A DNA stretch of 64,000 nt from Streptococcus suis. GTDB taxonomy: Bacteria; Bacillota; Bacilli; Lactobacillales; Streptococcaceae. The notes below the pieces were generated by a model. That model worked only from the letters and a program-made list of their open reading frames with translations, was not told where the DNA came from and did no database searches. The translations under genes were made by a program, and so were the position numbers. How positions within the stretch are numbered: position 1 is the stretch's first letter; each line of letters opens with the position of its first letter. The stretch covers positions 42,611-106,610 of the forward strand of contig NZ_JAIMEP010000007.1 in NCBI RefSeq assembly GCF_019794555.1, in the 5' to 3' direction. Of this stretch, positions 48,626 through 57,883 are shown piece after piece.

Positions 48626-49537
48626 TTACATAATTCCGAAGAAACGAGCAAGAATACCTACGATGAAGAGACCGATAATCATTGTGATTGGTGTTACTTT
48701 TTTCTTAAGCAAATGCATGCAGAGGAAAGTAAGGAGAAGTCCCATCAAACCTGGAATCAAGCTGTCCAACTGGCCTTGTAAAGTTTGTGCTTGAGTTGGT
48801 TCAAGGCTAAGTCCGCTAAGAGCTTGACCAAGAATACCTTTTAACTCAGTACCAGTAACTGTACCTTCTGGGAAGACAATGTAGGCACCTTCTGACAATT
48901 GTTTAGCAGGAAGGTTTACAGAGAAAGTAATAGAAACCCAACGTTGAACAAGCACAGCAAGGATGAACATACCAAGGATAGAAGCACCTTTTGTAATATC
49001 TTGAAGGATACCACCTGACATGTCTTTAGTGATTTCGCTACCAGCTTTGTAACCAAATTCTTGTGTATACCAGAGGAAGGCCATACGGATTGCGTTCCAA
49101 CCAAAGAAGAATAGAAGCGGGCCAACAATATTTCCTGTCATCGCAAGTGAAGCACCAAGGGCACCGAGGATTGGGCGAACAGTAAACCAGAAGACTGGGT
49201 CACCGATACCTGCAAGAGGTCCCATCATACCGATTTTCACACCTTGGATTGCTGTGTCATCGATTTCAGCACCGTTTGCGCGCTCTTCTTCAAGGGCAAG
49301 TGTTACACCGAGGATTGGTGAAGCAACGTATGGGTGAGTATTGAAGAATTCCAAGTGGCGCTCAAGAGCAGCAGCTTGGTCTTCTTTTTTCGTATAGAGT
49401 TTTTTGATAGCAGGGATCATGGCATATGCCCAACCTAAGTTTTGCATACGCTCGTAGTTCCAAGAACCTTGAAGGAAGGTTGAACGCCACCAAACTTTTT
49501 TACGATCGCTTACGGAAAGTTGAATTTTTTCTGACAT
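48626..49537 (-). CDS. manN: Mannose PTS IID component
   Basis: 303-residue membrane subunit IID of the mannose-class PTS, working with IIC to carry mannose, glucose, glucosamine and related sugars. It begins KIQLSVSDRKKVWWRSTFLQGSWNYERMQNLGWAYAMIPAIKKLY, with GVKIGMMGPLAGIGDPVFWFTVRPILGALGASLA in the middle and a C-terminal membrane helix. It follows manM by 18 bases. Man-type IID proteins are also docking sites for class IIa bacteriocins. Confidence 0.96.
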   Translation of the reverse strand: MSEKIQLSVSDRKKVWWRSTFLQGSWNYERMQNLGWAYAMIPAIKKLYTKKEDQAAALERHLEFFNTHPYVASPILGVTLALEEERANGAEIDDTAIQGVKIGMMGPLAGIGDPVFWFTVRPILGALGASLAMTGNIVGPLLFFFGWNAIRMAFLWYTQEFGYKAGSEITKDMSGGILQDITKGASILGMFILAVLVQRWVSITFSVNLPAKQLSEGAYIVFPEGTVTGTELKGILGQALSGLSLEPTQAQTLQGQLDSLIPGLMGLLLTFLCMHLLKKKVTPITMIIGLFIVGILARFFGIM

Positions 49538-49555
49538 GGTTAAATCTCCCTTCTC

Positions 49556-50365
49556 TTAGTAGTCTTCAAGAATATCGCCGATTGGGTCGTTTGATGAAGC
49601 ACCACCGTTACCAGCACCACCTTGTTTAGACAAGTTAAGGTAGATAAAGGCAATTGCAACACCGATAACACCAAGTGCGATAAGTGTCAATTGGCTAATT
49701 GCAGCAAATGCAAAACCAAGTGCGAAGAATGGCCAAACTTCACGAGTTGCCATCATGTTGATAACCATTGCATAACCAACGGCAACAACCATACCACCAC
49801 CAACGGCCATACCACCTGATAACCATGCTGGCATTGCTTCAAGTACTGATTGAACAGCTTCTGCAGGAATTGCAAGAAGAAGAGCAGCAGGAATCGCGAT
49901 ACGCAAACCTTGGAGAAGGAGAGCAAATAAGTGGTAACGTTCTACTGCAGCAAAGTTAGCACTTTTTGCAGCATTATCAGCACCGTGTACCAGACCAACT
50001 GAGATTGTACGTACAATCATAGTAAGGAAAAGACCAGCTACTGCAAGTGGAATAGCAGTTGTAGTAGCAACGGCAATACCTTCAGTTGAGAAGTCGCCAC
50101 CTTTAATCATGATGATAGCAGCAGCAACTGAAGCGAGAGCGGCGTCAGGAGCAACAGCTGCACCAATGTTTGCCCAACCAAGTGCAATCATTTGTAGAGA
50201 ACCACCAAGCATAACACCTGCAGCCAAGTTACCAGTCACAAGACCGATAAGGGTACAAGCTACCAATGGTTGATGGAATTGGAATTCGTCAAGGATACCT
50301 TCCAGACCAGCGAAGAAGGCAACGATGACAACGAGAATTGCAGAAATAAATGTAATATCTGACAT
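49556..50365 (-). CDS. manM: Mannose PTS IIC component
   Basis: 269-residue membrane subunit IIC forming the sugar channel. It is rich in hydrophobic segments (FISAILVVIVAFFAGLEGILDEFQFHQPLVACTLIGLVTGNLAAG), with the characteristic AWANIGAAVAPDAALASVAAAI-like loop (GWANIGAAVAPDAALASVAAAIIM). It is located between manL and manN in a single operon. The C-terminus is Gly/Asn-rich and polar. Confidence 0.96.
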   Translation of the reverse strand: MSDITFISAILVVIVAFFAGLEGILDEFQFHQPLVACTLIGLVTGNLAAGVMLGGSLQMIALGWANIGAAVAPDAALASVAAAIIMIKGGDFSTEGIAVATTTAIPLAVAGLFLTMIVRTISVGLVHGADNAAKSANFAAVERYHLFALLLQGLRIAIPAALLLAIPAEAVQSVLEAMPAWLSGGMAVGGGMVVAVGYAMVINMMATREVWPFFALGFAFAAISQLTLIALGVIGVAIAFIYLNLSKQGGAGNGGASSNDPIGDILEDY

Positions 50366-50396
50366 GTTGTAATCCTTTCTATACTAACAGATCGAT

Positions 50397-51389
50397 TTAT
50401 TGAACGTTTGCCTTGTTGATAAGTTCAAACAAGTCTTTTTTCGAATCGTTTGGTACTTTACGAACATCAAATTTCACTCCAAGGTCACGCAATTTTTCAA
50501 ATGTTGCAACGTCATCTTTGTCCATTGACAATACGTTGTTGACCATTGTTTTACCAGTTGAGTGAGCCATAGAACCAACGTTCAATTCTTTGATTTCAAC
50601 ACCACCTTCAATTGCTTCAAGAGCTTCTTGAGGTGTTTCGAAAAGAATCAAGGCGTGAGTGTTACCGAATCGAGGGTCTTTAGAAACCTCAATCAATTTC
50701 TTGATTGGGACAACGTTCGCTTTTACGTTACCAGGTGCAGCTTGTTTGATGAGTTGTTTACGCAATTCATCTTTGGCAACTGTATCTGATGCAACGATGA
50801 TACGATCTGCTTTGGAAGCAGGAGTCCAACCAGTCGCCACTTGACCGTGCAAGAGACGAGTGTCGATACGGGCTAAGTTGATTTTCAACTTGCCATCACC
50901 GATAACAGTACCTGGAGGGATAGCACCTTGTAGTGCAACAGGAGCAGCATCGGCAACAGGAGTAGCTTCAGCTGGTTGAAGTTCTTCTGGAAGAACTTTG
51001 ACCCCATCCTTAGCTTCCTTAATAATGTTTGCCGCAACTTCTTCCACACCTGCAGAAGCATTAATCATACGCTCTGTGTAGGCTTGGATAAGCATTGGCA
51101 AGTTTAGACCTGTGATGATTACTACTTTGCGGTCTGGATTTTCACCAGCTACGCGGCTTGCTTGGTTAAATGGTGAACCACTCCAAAGGTCAGCCAAAAC
51201 CAAAACTTCATCATCGGCATCGAATGCGTCCACGGCAGCATTTAGCTTAGCGTATAAATCATCTGGACCTTCACTTGGCATAAAAGTAACAACTTGTACT
51301 TTTTCTTGTTCGCCAAAGATCATTGAACCTGACTGATGAATACCAGCAGCAAATTCGCCATGACTTGCAATAATGATTCCAATACTCAT
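50397..51389 (-). CDS. manL: Mannose PTS IIAB component
   Basis: 330-residue cytoplasmic fusion of IIA and IIB. IIA carries the phosphorylated His in [14 protein letters not shown] (His10). A linker rich in Ala/Pro (about 142-160) leads to IIB, with its phospho-His in [15 protein letters not shown]. It passes phosphate from HPr to the sugar and, in streptococci, also influences catabolite control. It is the first gene of manLMN, with an AGGAGG ribosome-binding site behind a consensus promoter containing a cre-like site. Confidence 0.96.
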   Translation of the reverse strand: MSIGIIIASHGEFAAGIHQSGSMIFGEQEKVQVVTFMPSEGPDDLYAKLNAAVDAFDADDEVLVLADLWSGSPFNQASRVAGENPDRKVVIITGLNLPMLIQAYTERMINASAGVEEVAANIIKEAKDGVKVLPEELQPAEATPVADAAPVALQGAIPPGTVIGDGKLKINLARIDTRLLHGQVATGWTPASKADRIIVASDTVAKDELRKQLIKQAAPGNVKANVVPIKKLIEVSKDPRFGNTHALILFETPQEALEAIEGGVEIKELNVGSMAHSTGKTMVNNVLSMDKDDVATFEKLRDLGVKFDVRKVPNDSKKDLFELINKANVQ

Positions 51390-51462
51390 TATTGATCCTC
51401 CTAAATTTTTTCTTGATCCTTTGAAAACCGGAAAAGGCTTTCATATTTTTTGGAACTTGTAT

Positions 51463-51491
51463 ATTATAAATCGCTTACATAAGATTGTCAA
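51463..51491 (-). promoter_or_regulatory. manLMN promoter with cre-like site in the spacer
   Basis: Minus strand: -35 TTGACA (51491-51486), 17 bases, -10 TATAAT (51468-51463). The 14-mer TGTAAGCGATTTAT within the spacer and -10 (from about 51479 down to 51466) fits the cre consensus TGWAANCGNTNWCA at all but the last two positions. CcpA binding there would block polymerase. Confidence 0.75.
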
Positions 51492-51611
51492 GTAAATATA
51501 AAAAAAGTTTAGGAAAAGTTTTGGGAAAATTTCAGAAAAACTATAAAACAATATTGTTTTACATATGTTTTATTGGTCTCAGAACTCCTGATATCATCGC
51601 TTTTGTACAAA

Positions 51612-51645
51612 ACAAAAACTCTGAAAATCATTTTTCAGAGCCTAT
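51612..51645 (-). terminator. Terminator of HAD hydrolase gene
   Basis: Minus strand CTCTGAAAA and TTTTCAGAG arms with a short loop, then TTTTTGTTTTG. Confidence 0.8.
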
Positions 51646-51651
51646 AATTTT

Positions 51652-52467
51652 TTATAAAAATAATTTTTCTAATTCTTTTGCGACACCATCTTCAAAATTG
51701 GCAAATTCAGTCATCTGATCAGCATGAGGGCGAAGTGTGTCACTGCAGTTTTTCATGCCATATGCTTTTCCAGCGAGGTCAAGCATTTCTACATCATTAT
51801 GTTCATCCCCAAATGCAATCAGATCTTTTGCATCAAATTGAAATATATCCAATAAATAAGTCAAAGCTGAAGCCTTAGTAACACCTTTCGCACAGGTTTC
51901 CAATACATTGAGAGGTCCACCCCAGGTATTGATTTCTAATTCATTATTGAAATAAGATCTCATTTCTTCCGCAAGTGCGTATTTATCAGTTGCTCTTGTC
52001 TGCATGAGGATTGAATGTGGGTCAGAAGTGATTAATTCAGGTTTAATAAGTGTGTCAGGAGTTATTTGTTCAACTCCCATCAAGGTAGGATCAACTCGGT
52101 CCAGATGATTTTGTGTAATAAAGAATTTATTTTTATACTCACCAGCAATAAAATCGGCTTCAAATGCATCTTCAGATTTTAAAAATTCTAATAGATAGCT
52201 TTTATCGATTAAAACATTCTTTTCCCATTCCCATCTTCGATTCGGAATGTGTACCAATGACCCGTTAAAATTAATCATCGGTGTATCTAACTCCAGTTGT
52301 TGATAGAATGTTTCAGCCATCCGATAGGGGCGTCCAGTAGCAATTAAAACTAGGTGTCCCTGTTTTCTTACTTTTTTAATTGTAGAGATTGTGTACTCGG
52401 ATAATTGGCTTTCTTGATTTAAAAGCGTCCCGTCCAAATCAATTGCAATCATTTTTTTCTTCATCAT
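51652..52467 (-). CDS. Cof-type HAD phosphatase
   Basis: 271-residue HAD-superfamily hydrolase (subclass IIB, Cof type) that removes phosphate from small metabolites such as sugar phosphates. The nucleophile motif DLDGTLL (motif I), ATGRP (motif II), the Lys in the KGVTKASAL region (motif III) and GDEHNDVEML (motif IV) are all present. The cap domain is in the middle. Substrate unknown; riboflavin-precursor or sugar-phosphate phosphatases are relatives. It is monocistronic. Confidence 0.9.
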   Translation of the reverse strand: MMKKKMIAIDLDGTLLNQESQLSEYTISTIKKVRKQGHLVLIATGRPYRMAETFYQQLELDTPMINFNGSLVHIPNRRWEWEKNVLIDKSYLLEFLKSEDAFEADFIAGEYKNKFFITQNHLDRVDPTLMGVEQITPDTLIKPELITSDPHSILMQTRATDKYALAEEMRSYFNNELEINTWGGPLNVLETCAKGVTKASALTYLLDIFQFDAKDLIAFGDEHNDVEMLDLAGKAYGMKNCSDTLRPHADQMTEFANFEDGVAKELEKLFL

Positions 52468-52579
52468 TTAATGTTAATATTACTCCGTTTTATAGCTAAT
52501 AAGTGACAGTATATCAAAAACAAGTAAGATAATCAAAAAATTGATAGTTCAGCTATTTAATGGTAGAAAACGCAACATA

Positions 52580-52684
52580 GTTCGCTTAAAGCGAACGTTT
52601 TAACAAATATTTAAGAGTGTTTTGTAAAAAATACTGTAAAAAGCGTTCATTCCTATTGAAAAATTATTTTATTTCCGATATAAT
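52580..52684 (+). promoter_or_regulatory. Purine permease promoter and upstream palindrome
   Basis: -35 TTGAAA (52656-52661), 17 bases, -10 TATAAT (52679-52684). About 60 bases upstream a perfect 8-1-8 palindrome GTTCGCTTAAAGCGAAC (52580-52596) occurs, and AAAAAGCGTTC at 52640-52650 repeats part of it. The GCGAAC core is one base from the PurR box core CCGAAC. No purine riboswitch is visible. Confidence 0.6.
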
Positions 52685-52722
52685 AAGTTTATTGTTCGTG
52701 AATAAAGGAGAAAAATGGAAAA

Positions 52723-54183
52723 ATGGACAAGTTTTTTAAACTAAAAGAACATAATACGACTGTTTCGACAGAGATTATGGCAGGGCTTACGACATTCTTT
52801 GCAATGTCATATATTTTATTTGTCAACCCAAGCATTTTGAGTGTTGCGGGTATACCAACACAAGCTGTTTTCTTGGCGACCATTATTGCCAGTGCGGTCT
52901 CTACATTAGTAATGGGACTTTTTGCAAATGTACCTTATGCTTTGGCACCAGGTATGGGGTTGAATGCATTCTTCACCTATACAGTAGTTATTGGTTTGGG
53001 CTTCACATGGCAAGAAGCACTTGGTATGGTATTCTTGTGTGGTTTGTTTAATATCTTTATCACAGTTACAAAAGTTCGTAAAAGTATTATTAAGGCGATT
53101 CCTGTTAGCTTGCAACATGCTATTGGTGGAGGTATTGGGGTATTTGTAGCCTACCTTGGTTTCAAAAATTCTAACTTGATTACTTTCCTAACATCTGGTT
53201 CAGATATCATTACAGTCAATGGTGTTGCACCGGCGGATGCAACAGCAGAAACATTCTCAAATGGTGTTTTCTCTGTCTTAGCTGGCGGTGGTGTAGTTCC
53301 TTCTATCTCAACCTTCACTGATCCAAGTGTACTTCTTACTGTATTTGGTCTGATTCTTACAGCTGTTTTGGTTATAAAAAATGTACGTGGAGCTATCTTG
53401 ATTGGTATTATCGCAACAACTGTAGCAGGTATTCCAGCAGGTGTAGTTGATTTATCTTCTATTAGTTTTGCAGATAATCATATTGGTTCAGCCTTTGGAG
53501 AATTAGGGACAACCTTCCTTGCAGCCTTTGGAGGAATCGGCTCACTATTTGCTGATTCAAGCCGTTTACCATTAGTATTGATGACCATTTTTGCATTCAG
53601 TTTGTCAGATACATTCGATACTTTGGGTACGTTCATTGGTACAGGTCGTAAGACTGGTATCTTCTCTGCTGAAGATGAAAAAGCACTTGAAAATGGTACA
53701 GGTTTCAATTCAAAAATGGATAGAGCGCTCTTTGCAGATGCAATTGGTACATCTATTGGTGCCATCTTTGGTACTTCAAATACCACAACCTATGTTGAGT
53801 CTGCTGCAGGTATCTCAGCAGGTGGGCGTACAGGTTTGACAGCTGTCACAACAGCAGTTCTCTTCCTTCTTTCTATTCTTATTTTGCCATTTATTGGAAT
53901 CGTGCCAGCGGCAGCGACATCTCCAGCCTTGATTGTTGTCGGTGTCATGATGGTATCCTCATTCCTTGATGTGGATTGGAGCCGATTTGAAGATGCGCTT
54001 CCAGCCTTCTTTGCAGCCTTCTTTATGGCACTATGTTTCTCTATCTCTTACGGTATTGCAGCAGCCTTTATCTTCTATTGCTTGGTAAAAGTTTCAACAG
54101 GTAAGGCAAAAGAAATTCACCCAATTCTTTGGGGTGCTACAGCACTGTTTATTTTAAACTTTATCATTTTGGCCATTATCTAA
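52723..54183 (+). CDS. pbuG: Guanine/hypoxanthine permease, AzgA-type NCS2
   Basis: 486-residue membrane permease with about 12-14 helices, importing hypoxanthine/guanine (possibly adenine) by proton symport. Family sequence TEIMAGLTTFFAMSYILFVNPSIL at the N-terminus, PGMGLNAFFTYTVV, and FGTSNTTTYVESAAGISAGGRTGLTAV, the substrate loop. AAAGGAG stands somewhat far upstream; the ATG at 52723 gives the typical MDKFFKL start. It has its own promoter and terminator. Confidence 0.9.
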   Translation: MDKFFKLKEHNTTVSTEIMAGLTTFFAMSYILFVNPSILSVAGIPTQAVFLATIIASAVSTLVMGLFANVPYALAPGMGLNAFFTYTVVIGLGFTWQEALGMVFLCGLFNIFITVTKVRKSIIKAIPVSLQHAIGGGIGVFVAYLGFKNSNLITFLTSGSDIITVNGVAPADATAETFSNGVFSVLAGGGVVPSISTFTDPSVLLTVFGLILTAVLVIKNVRGAILIGIIATTVAGIPAGVVDLSSISFADNHIGSAFGELGTTFLAAFGGIGSLFADSSRLPLVLMTIFAFSLSDTFDTLGTFIGTGRKTGIFSAEDEKALENGTGFNSKMDRALFADAIGTSIGAIFGTSNTTTYVESAAGISAGGRTGLTAVTTAVLFLLSILILPFIGIVPAAATSPALIVVGVMMVSSFLDVDWSRFEDALPAFFAAFFMALCFSISYGIAAAFIFYCLVKVSTGKAKEIHPILWGATALFILNFIILAII

Positions 54184-54198
54184 CATGGTTTATATACC

Positions 54199-54230
54199 TC
54201 AACCTGGTTTCTAAGAAGCCAGGTTTTTTT
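54199..54230 (+). terminator. Terminator of pbuG
   Basis: AACCTGG and CCAGGTT arms with an internal TTCT/AGAA extension, then seven T. Confidence 0.88.
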
Positions 54231-54265
54231 GTCAAATATTTAGAATGTAGGAAGCGGGTTACGAC

Positions 54266-54372
54266 TAATACTCTTCGAAAATCAAAATTATCCGTTGTCA
54301 ACTTGCCTTGATGAACTCCAGTTCTATCATCGGCTTCGTTTCCTAGGCTATTTTTGATTTTCATTGAGTATA
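54266..54372 (-). repeat. BOX-like repeat element
   Basis: One end reads AATACTCTTCGAAAATC and the other, reverse-complemented, ATACTCAATGAAAATCAAA, the two termini of pneumococcal BOX elements (boxC and boxA ends). It is about 107 bases long and contains AGCCTAGGAAACGAAGCCGA-like and AAGGCAAGTTGAC-like inner pieces. It lies between the pbuG terminator and the metF terminator. Confidence 0.75.
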
Positions 54373-54436
54373 ATTTGAGACAAATTAGAGAAATGAAAAT
54401 GGTTTGTATTAGCTATATGAGGAAATTTGTAAATAG

Positions 54437-54465
54437 AAAACCCCTTAAAAAAGGTCCAAGGGGAA
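54437..54465 (-). terminator. Terminator of metEF
   Basis: Minus strand CCCCTTGGACC ... AAGGGG stem followed by TTTTC. Confidence 0.7.
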
Positions 54466-54469
54466 TGCG

Positions 54470-55330
54470 TTAACTATAATGTTTGAATAAGGCATGAGTT
54501 GCTTCATGAATAGTCCTGGCTGTCTCAGCATTATTCATTGTATAAAGATGGACACCAGCCACATCATTGGTGACCAAATCAACAATTTGATCCACAGCAT
54601 AGGCAAGACCTGCTGCCCGAAGTGATTCAGGATTGTGCTCATATTTTTCTAAAATGGCTTTAAACTTACGGGGCAAGCGTATGTTTTCACACGTTTTCAA
54701 GAGTCGAAGTGCCTGATTCCTGTTGATAATAGGCATAATACCTGCAATAATAGGCACTTCGATGTCTGCTAGAATGCATTTCTCTTGAAAATTGTAGAAG
54801 GCTTCATTATCGAAGAAGAGTTGTGTTACTAATGTCGAGCAACCTGCGTCCACTTTCTTTTTTAGGTTCTTGATATCTGATACTGCGTTTGGCGATTCAG
54901 GATGTCCTTCTGGATAGCAAGCTCCGATGATATCAAATTGAGGAGCTTCTTCCTTGATAAAGGAAACTAAATCAGTTGCATATTTGAAATCCTCCTTTGG
55001 AGAAAGTCCATTGATAATGTCTCCACGCAGGGCTAAAATCTGATGGACACCAATTTCGTCGAGAGAATGAAGAACTGACCGAACTTTTTCCTTTGTTAGA
55101 TAAGCCGCAGGTAAGTGTGCAATGGTTGGAATATGTAACTCATTGTGCACATGGTTTGCCAACTTAACAGTTGTTTCCTCAACATTCAAATTGTTGTTGC
55201 TACAAGTCACACTAATAAAGTGAGGGGCCAAACCCTGCATCTCATTAAGTGCGTGGATAATTTTTTCATTGCCTACTTCTGGTTTTGGAGGAAAAATTTC
55301 AAATGAGAGACTTGGGGCTTGACCAATCAT
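54470..55330 (-). CDS. metF: 5,10-methylenetetrahydrofolate reductase
   Basis: 286-residue FAD enzyme reducing methylene-THF to 5-methyl-THF, the methyl donor used by MetE. It shows LSFEIFPPKPEVGNEKI at the N-terminus, PHFISVTCSNNNLN, LALRGDI, and VTQLFFDNEAFYNF (a flavin and folate-binding region). It lies three bases downstream of metE on the same strand, so metE-metF form one methionine operon, presumably under the MET box. Confidence 0.95.
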   Translation of the reverse strand: MIGQAPSLSFEIFPPKPEVGNEKIIHALNEMQGLAPHFISVTCSNNNLNVEETTVKLANHVHNELHIPTIAHLPAAYLTKEKVRSVLHSLDEIGVHQILALRGDIINGLSPKEDFKYATDLVSFIKEEAPQFDIIGACYPEGHPESPNAVSDIKNLKKKVDAGCSTLVTQLFFDNEAFYNFQEKCILADIEVPIIAGIMPIINRNQALRLLKTCENIRLPRKFKAILEKYEHNPESLRAAGLAYAVDQIVDLVTNDVAGVHLYTMNNAETARTIHEATHALFKHYS

Positions 55331-55333
55331 AAA

Positions 55334-57583
55334 TTAGAGTTCCTTTCTGGCTGCCTTAGCTGCTTGAGTCAAATGGATAAGGCTGGCTTTTGTTTCTTTT
55401 TCACCACGAGTTTTAAGCCCGCAGTCGGGGTTAATCCACACTTTTTCTTTTGGTACTTTAGCAAGAATGGCTTCTATCGTATGAGAAATTTCTTCTACAG
55501 ATGGAACACGTGGGGAGTGGATATCATAGACACCAGGACCTACCTGAGTTTGGAAATTCTTAGCCTTGAGTTCATCTAGGATAACGAGATTTGAACGGCT
55601 GGCTTCAAAGGAGATAACGTCCGCATCCATATTGTCGATGGCAGGAATGATGTCTGTAAATTCGCTATAGCACATGTGAGTGTGAATTTGTGTATCTGGT
55701 GCAACAGTTGAGTGAACTAAGCGGAAGGCTGGAATCGCCCAATCCAAATATTCACTGTACCAGTCGCTACGACGAAGTGGTAATTTTTCACGTAAAGCTG
55801 CTTCGTCAATTTGAATAATCTTGATACCCGCTGCTTCAAGGTCAAGAACTTCTTCCTTGATAGCAAGGGCGATTTGAAGAGTTGATTCTTTAATAGAAAT
55901 ATCTTCACGAGGGAATGACCAGTTGAGGATGGTTACTGGCCCTGTCAACATACCTTTAACTGGTTTGTTTGTACGGCTTTGTGCATAGCTTGACCATTTA
56001 ACAGTGATTGGGTTCAAGCGCGTCACATCCCCCCAGATGATTGGTGGTTTTACCCCACGCATACCATATGATTGGACCCATCCGTTCTTACTGAAGAGAT
56101 AACCAGAAAGGTTTTCACCGAAGTATTCTACCATGTCGTTTCGTTCAAACTCACCATGAACCAAGACATCGAAGTCAACTTCTTCCTGCCATGCAATCCA
56201 TTCGTCTGTTTGAGCTTTAACAAAGGTATCGTATTCTTCTTCTGAGATATTTCCTTTGCGGAAAGCCAAGCGTGTGCTGCGAATTTCTTTTGTTTGAGGG
56301 AAAGATCCAATCGTTGTTGTTGGAAGAAGTGGTAAGTTCAATTTCTCACGTTGAATGGCTTCACGTTCTGCAAAGACTGGTAGGCGTGTATAGTCAGCGT
56401 CTGTCAGTCCTGCAAGACGGTCTGCAAGGGCTGCATCACGACCAACACGCTCAAGGGCGAAGAGTTCCTTGTTAGCTGTGAGAGCAACTTCGCCTTGACC
56501 GTTGCGGATGGCATCCAAATCACGCAATTCGTTCAATTTTTCAACTGCAAAGGCAAAGTGGTTGAGGATAGCCGGCTCAAATTCTTCATTTGCTGTTGTG
56601 AAAGGCACATGAAGAAGGGAACAAGAAGTTGTTATGACAACATTTTCAGCTGGAATAGCATCCAAAACAGCTAGGCTCTTCTCGTAGTTGTTGCGCCAGA
56701 TATTTTTACCGTTGACGATACCAGCGTAGAGGGTCTTGTCAGCTGGGAAACCAGTTGCAACAAGTGCAGCAGTTTCCTTACCTTCTACAAAGTCAAGACC
56801 GATGGCATCAACTGGTAGGCTGGTCAATTCTGTGTAAATATCACGAACATCACCGAAGTAGGTTTGGATGAGGATTTGCAAACCTTTCTTATCTGCCAAG
56901 AGTGTTTGGTAGATACGTAGGAAAAGGGCTTTTTCTTCAGCAGTCAAATCCTTGACCAAGCTCGGTTCGTCCAGCTGGATTTTTTCAGCGCCAAGTTCTG
57001 CCAATTTTTCAAAAACTTGCCCATAGGCTGCAACTAAGCTGTCAGCGAAATCAGTAGCAGTTAAACCTTCTTCAAAATCAGTTAATTGTAAGAGAGTAAA
57101 TGGTCCGATTAAGACTGGTCGAGTTGTGATACCTAAGTCTTTTGCTTCTTGGAATTCATTAAAAATCTTTTGACCAGCTAGTTTGATTTCTGTGTCTTTT
57201 TCAATAGCTGGAACGATATAGTGGTAGTTGGTGTTGAACCATTTTTTCATCGGTCTAGCACGAACGTCCCCTTTTTCACCTTGATAACCACGTGCAAGAG
57301 CGAAGTATTTTTCAAGGTCAGTCAAATCAAGGTTTTGTACTGCTTTAGGTACGATGTTGAAGAGAACAGCTGCATCCAAAACATTGTCATAATGAGAGAA
57401 GTCGTTGCTTGGGATTTCAGTAATGCCTGCCTCTTTTACAATATTCCAATGTTTAGCGCGCAGATCTTTAGCAGCAAGCAAAAGTTCTTCCTGTGGAATT
57501 TCATTTCTAAAGTATTTTTCAGTAATAAATTTTAATTCGCGGTGTTCTCCGATTCGTGGGAAGCCGATAATGGTAGTCGTCAT
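55334..57583 (-). CDS. metE: Cobalamin-independent methionine synthase
   Basis: 749-residue enzyme transferring methyl from 5-methyltetrahydropteroyl-triglutamate to homocysteine. It has two (beta-alpha)8 halves. The C-terminal half holds zinc ligands in HTHMCYSEF and NPDCGLKTR, and [14 protein letters not shown]. The N-terminal start [19 protein letters not shown] is typical of MetE. It is preceded by GGAGG and followed by metF. The upstream region carries an MtaR/MetR-type MET box. Confidence 0.97.
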   Translation of the reverse strand: MTTTIIGFPRIGEHRELKFITEKYFRNEIPQEELLLAAKDLRAKHWNIVKEAGITEIPSNDFSHYDNVLDAAVLFNIVPKAVQNLDLTDLEKYFALARGYQGEKGDVRARPMKKWFNTNYHYIVPAIEKDTEIKLAGQKIFNEFQEAKDLGITTRPVLIGPFTLLQLTDFEEGLTATDFADSLVAAYGQVFEKLAELGAEKIQLDEPSLVKDLTAEEKALFLRIYQTLLADKKGLQILIQTYFGDVRDIYTELTSLPVDAIGLDFVEGKETAALVATGFPADKTLYAGIVNGKNIWRNNYEKSLAVLDAIPAENVVITTSCSLLHVPFTTANEEFEPAILNHFAFAVEKLNELRDLDAIRNGQGEVALTANKELFALERVGRDAALADRLAGLTDADYTRLPVFAEREAIQREKLNLPLLPTTTIGSFPQTKEIRSTRLAFRKGNISEEEYDTFVKAQTDEWIAWQEEVDFDVLVHGEFERNDMVEYFGENLSGYLFSKNGWVQSYGMRGVKPPIIWGDVTRLNPITVKWSSYAQSRTNKPVKGMLTGPVTILNWSFPREDISIKESTLQIALAIKEEVLDLEAAGIKIIQIDEAALREKLPLRRSDWYSEYLDWAIPAFRLVHSTVAPDTQIHTHMCYSEFTDIIPAIDNMDADVISFEASRSNLVILDELKAKNFQTQVGPGVYDIHSPRVPSVEEISHTIEAILAKVPKEKVWINPDCGLKTRGEKETKASLIHLTQAAKAARKEL

Positions 57584-57883
57584 GGTAGTTCCTCCAAAAT
57601 ATTTTTATGCACCTATCCTAACAAAAAAAAGAACACTTGTATAATTGTAAAAAATTAGAGGAAGTTATAGTTTTTAGCTATATCGTTTTTTTAAGAGACC
57701 AAGGTTAATTTTTTATTCTATATTAATGACTTAAAAATGATAGCTTATTTTTGCTAGTAGAATGATGGTGTGACTAAACAGAGGCCATAGTTTTTCTTTA
57801 AGTCGTGATAAATTTTATATATTGGTCAAATAGGGTATTCCTTGATAGACTAGTACTACTTTTGAAAAATGGAGGAAAATGTA
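57584..57883. other. Divergent intergenic region between metE and the peptide ABC operon
   Basis: 300 bases with no gene. It holds the MET box at 57666-57682. CATAGTTTTTC at 57787-57797 resembles half a MET box. No terminator is needed, and I could not assign promoters with confidence. Confidence 0.5.
57666..57682 (-). promoter_or_regulatory. MET box (MtaR/MetR site) upstream of metE
   Basis: TATAGTTTTTAGCTATA matches the streptococcal MET box TATAGTTTSAAACTATA at 14 of 17 positions and has the five-base ends TATAG/CTATA intact. Confidence 0.7.
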
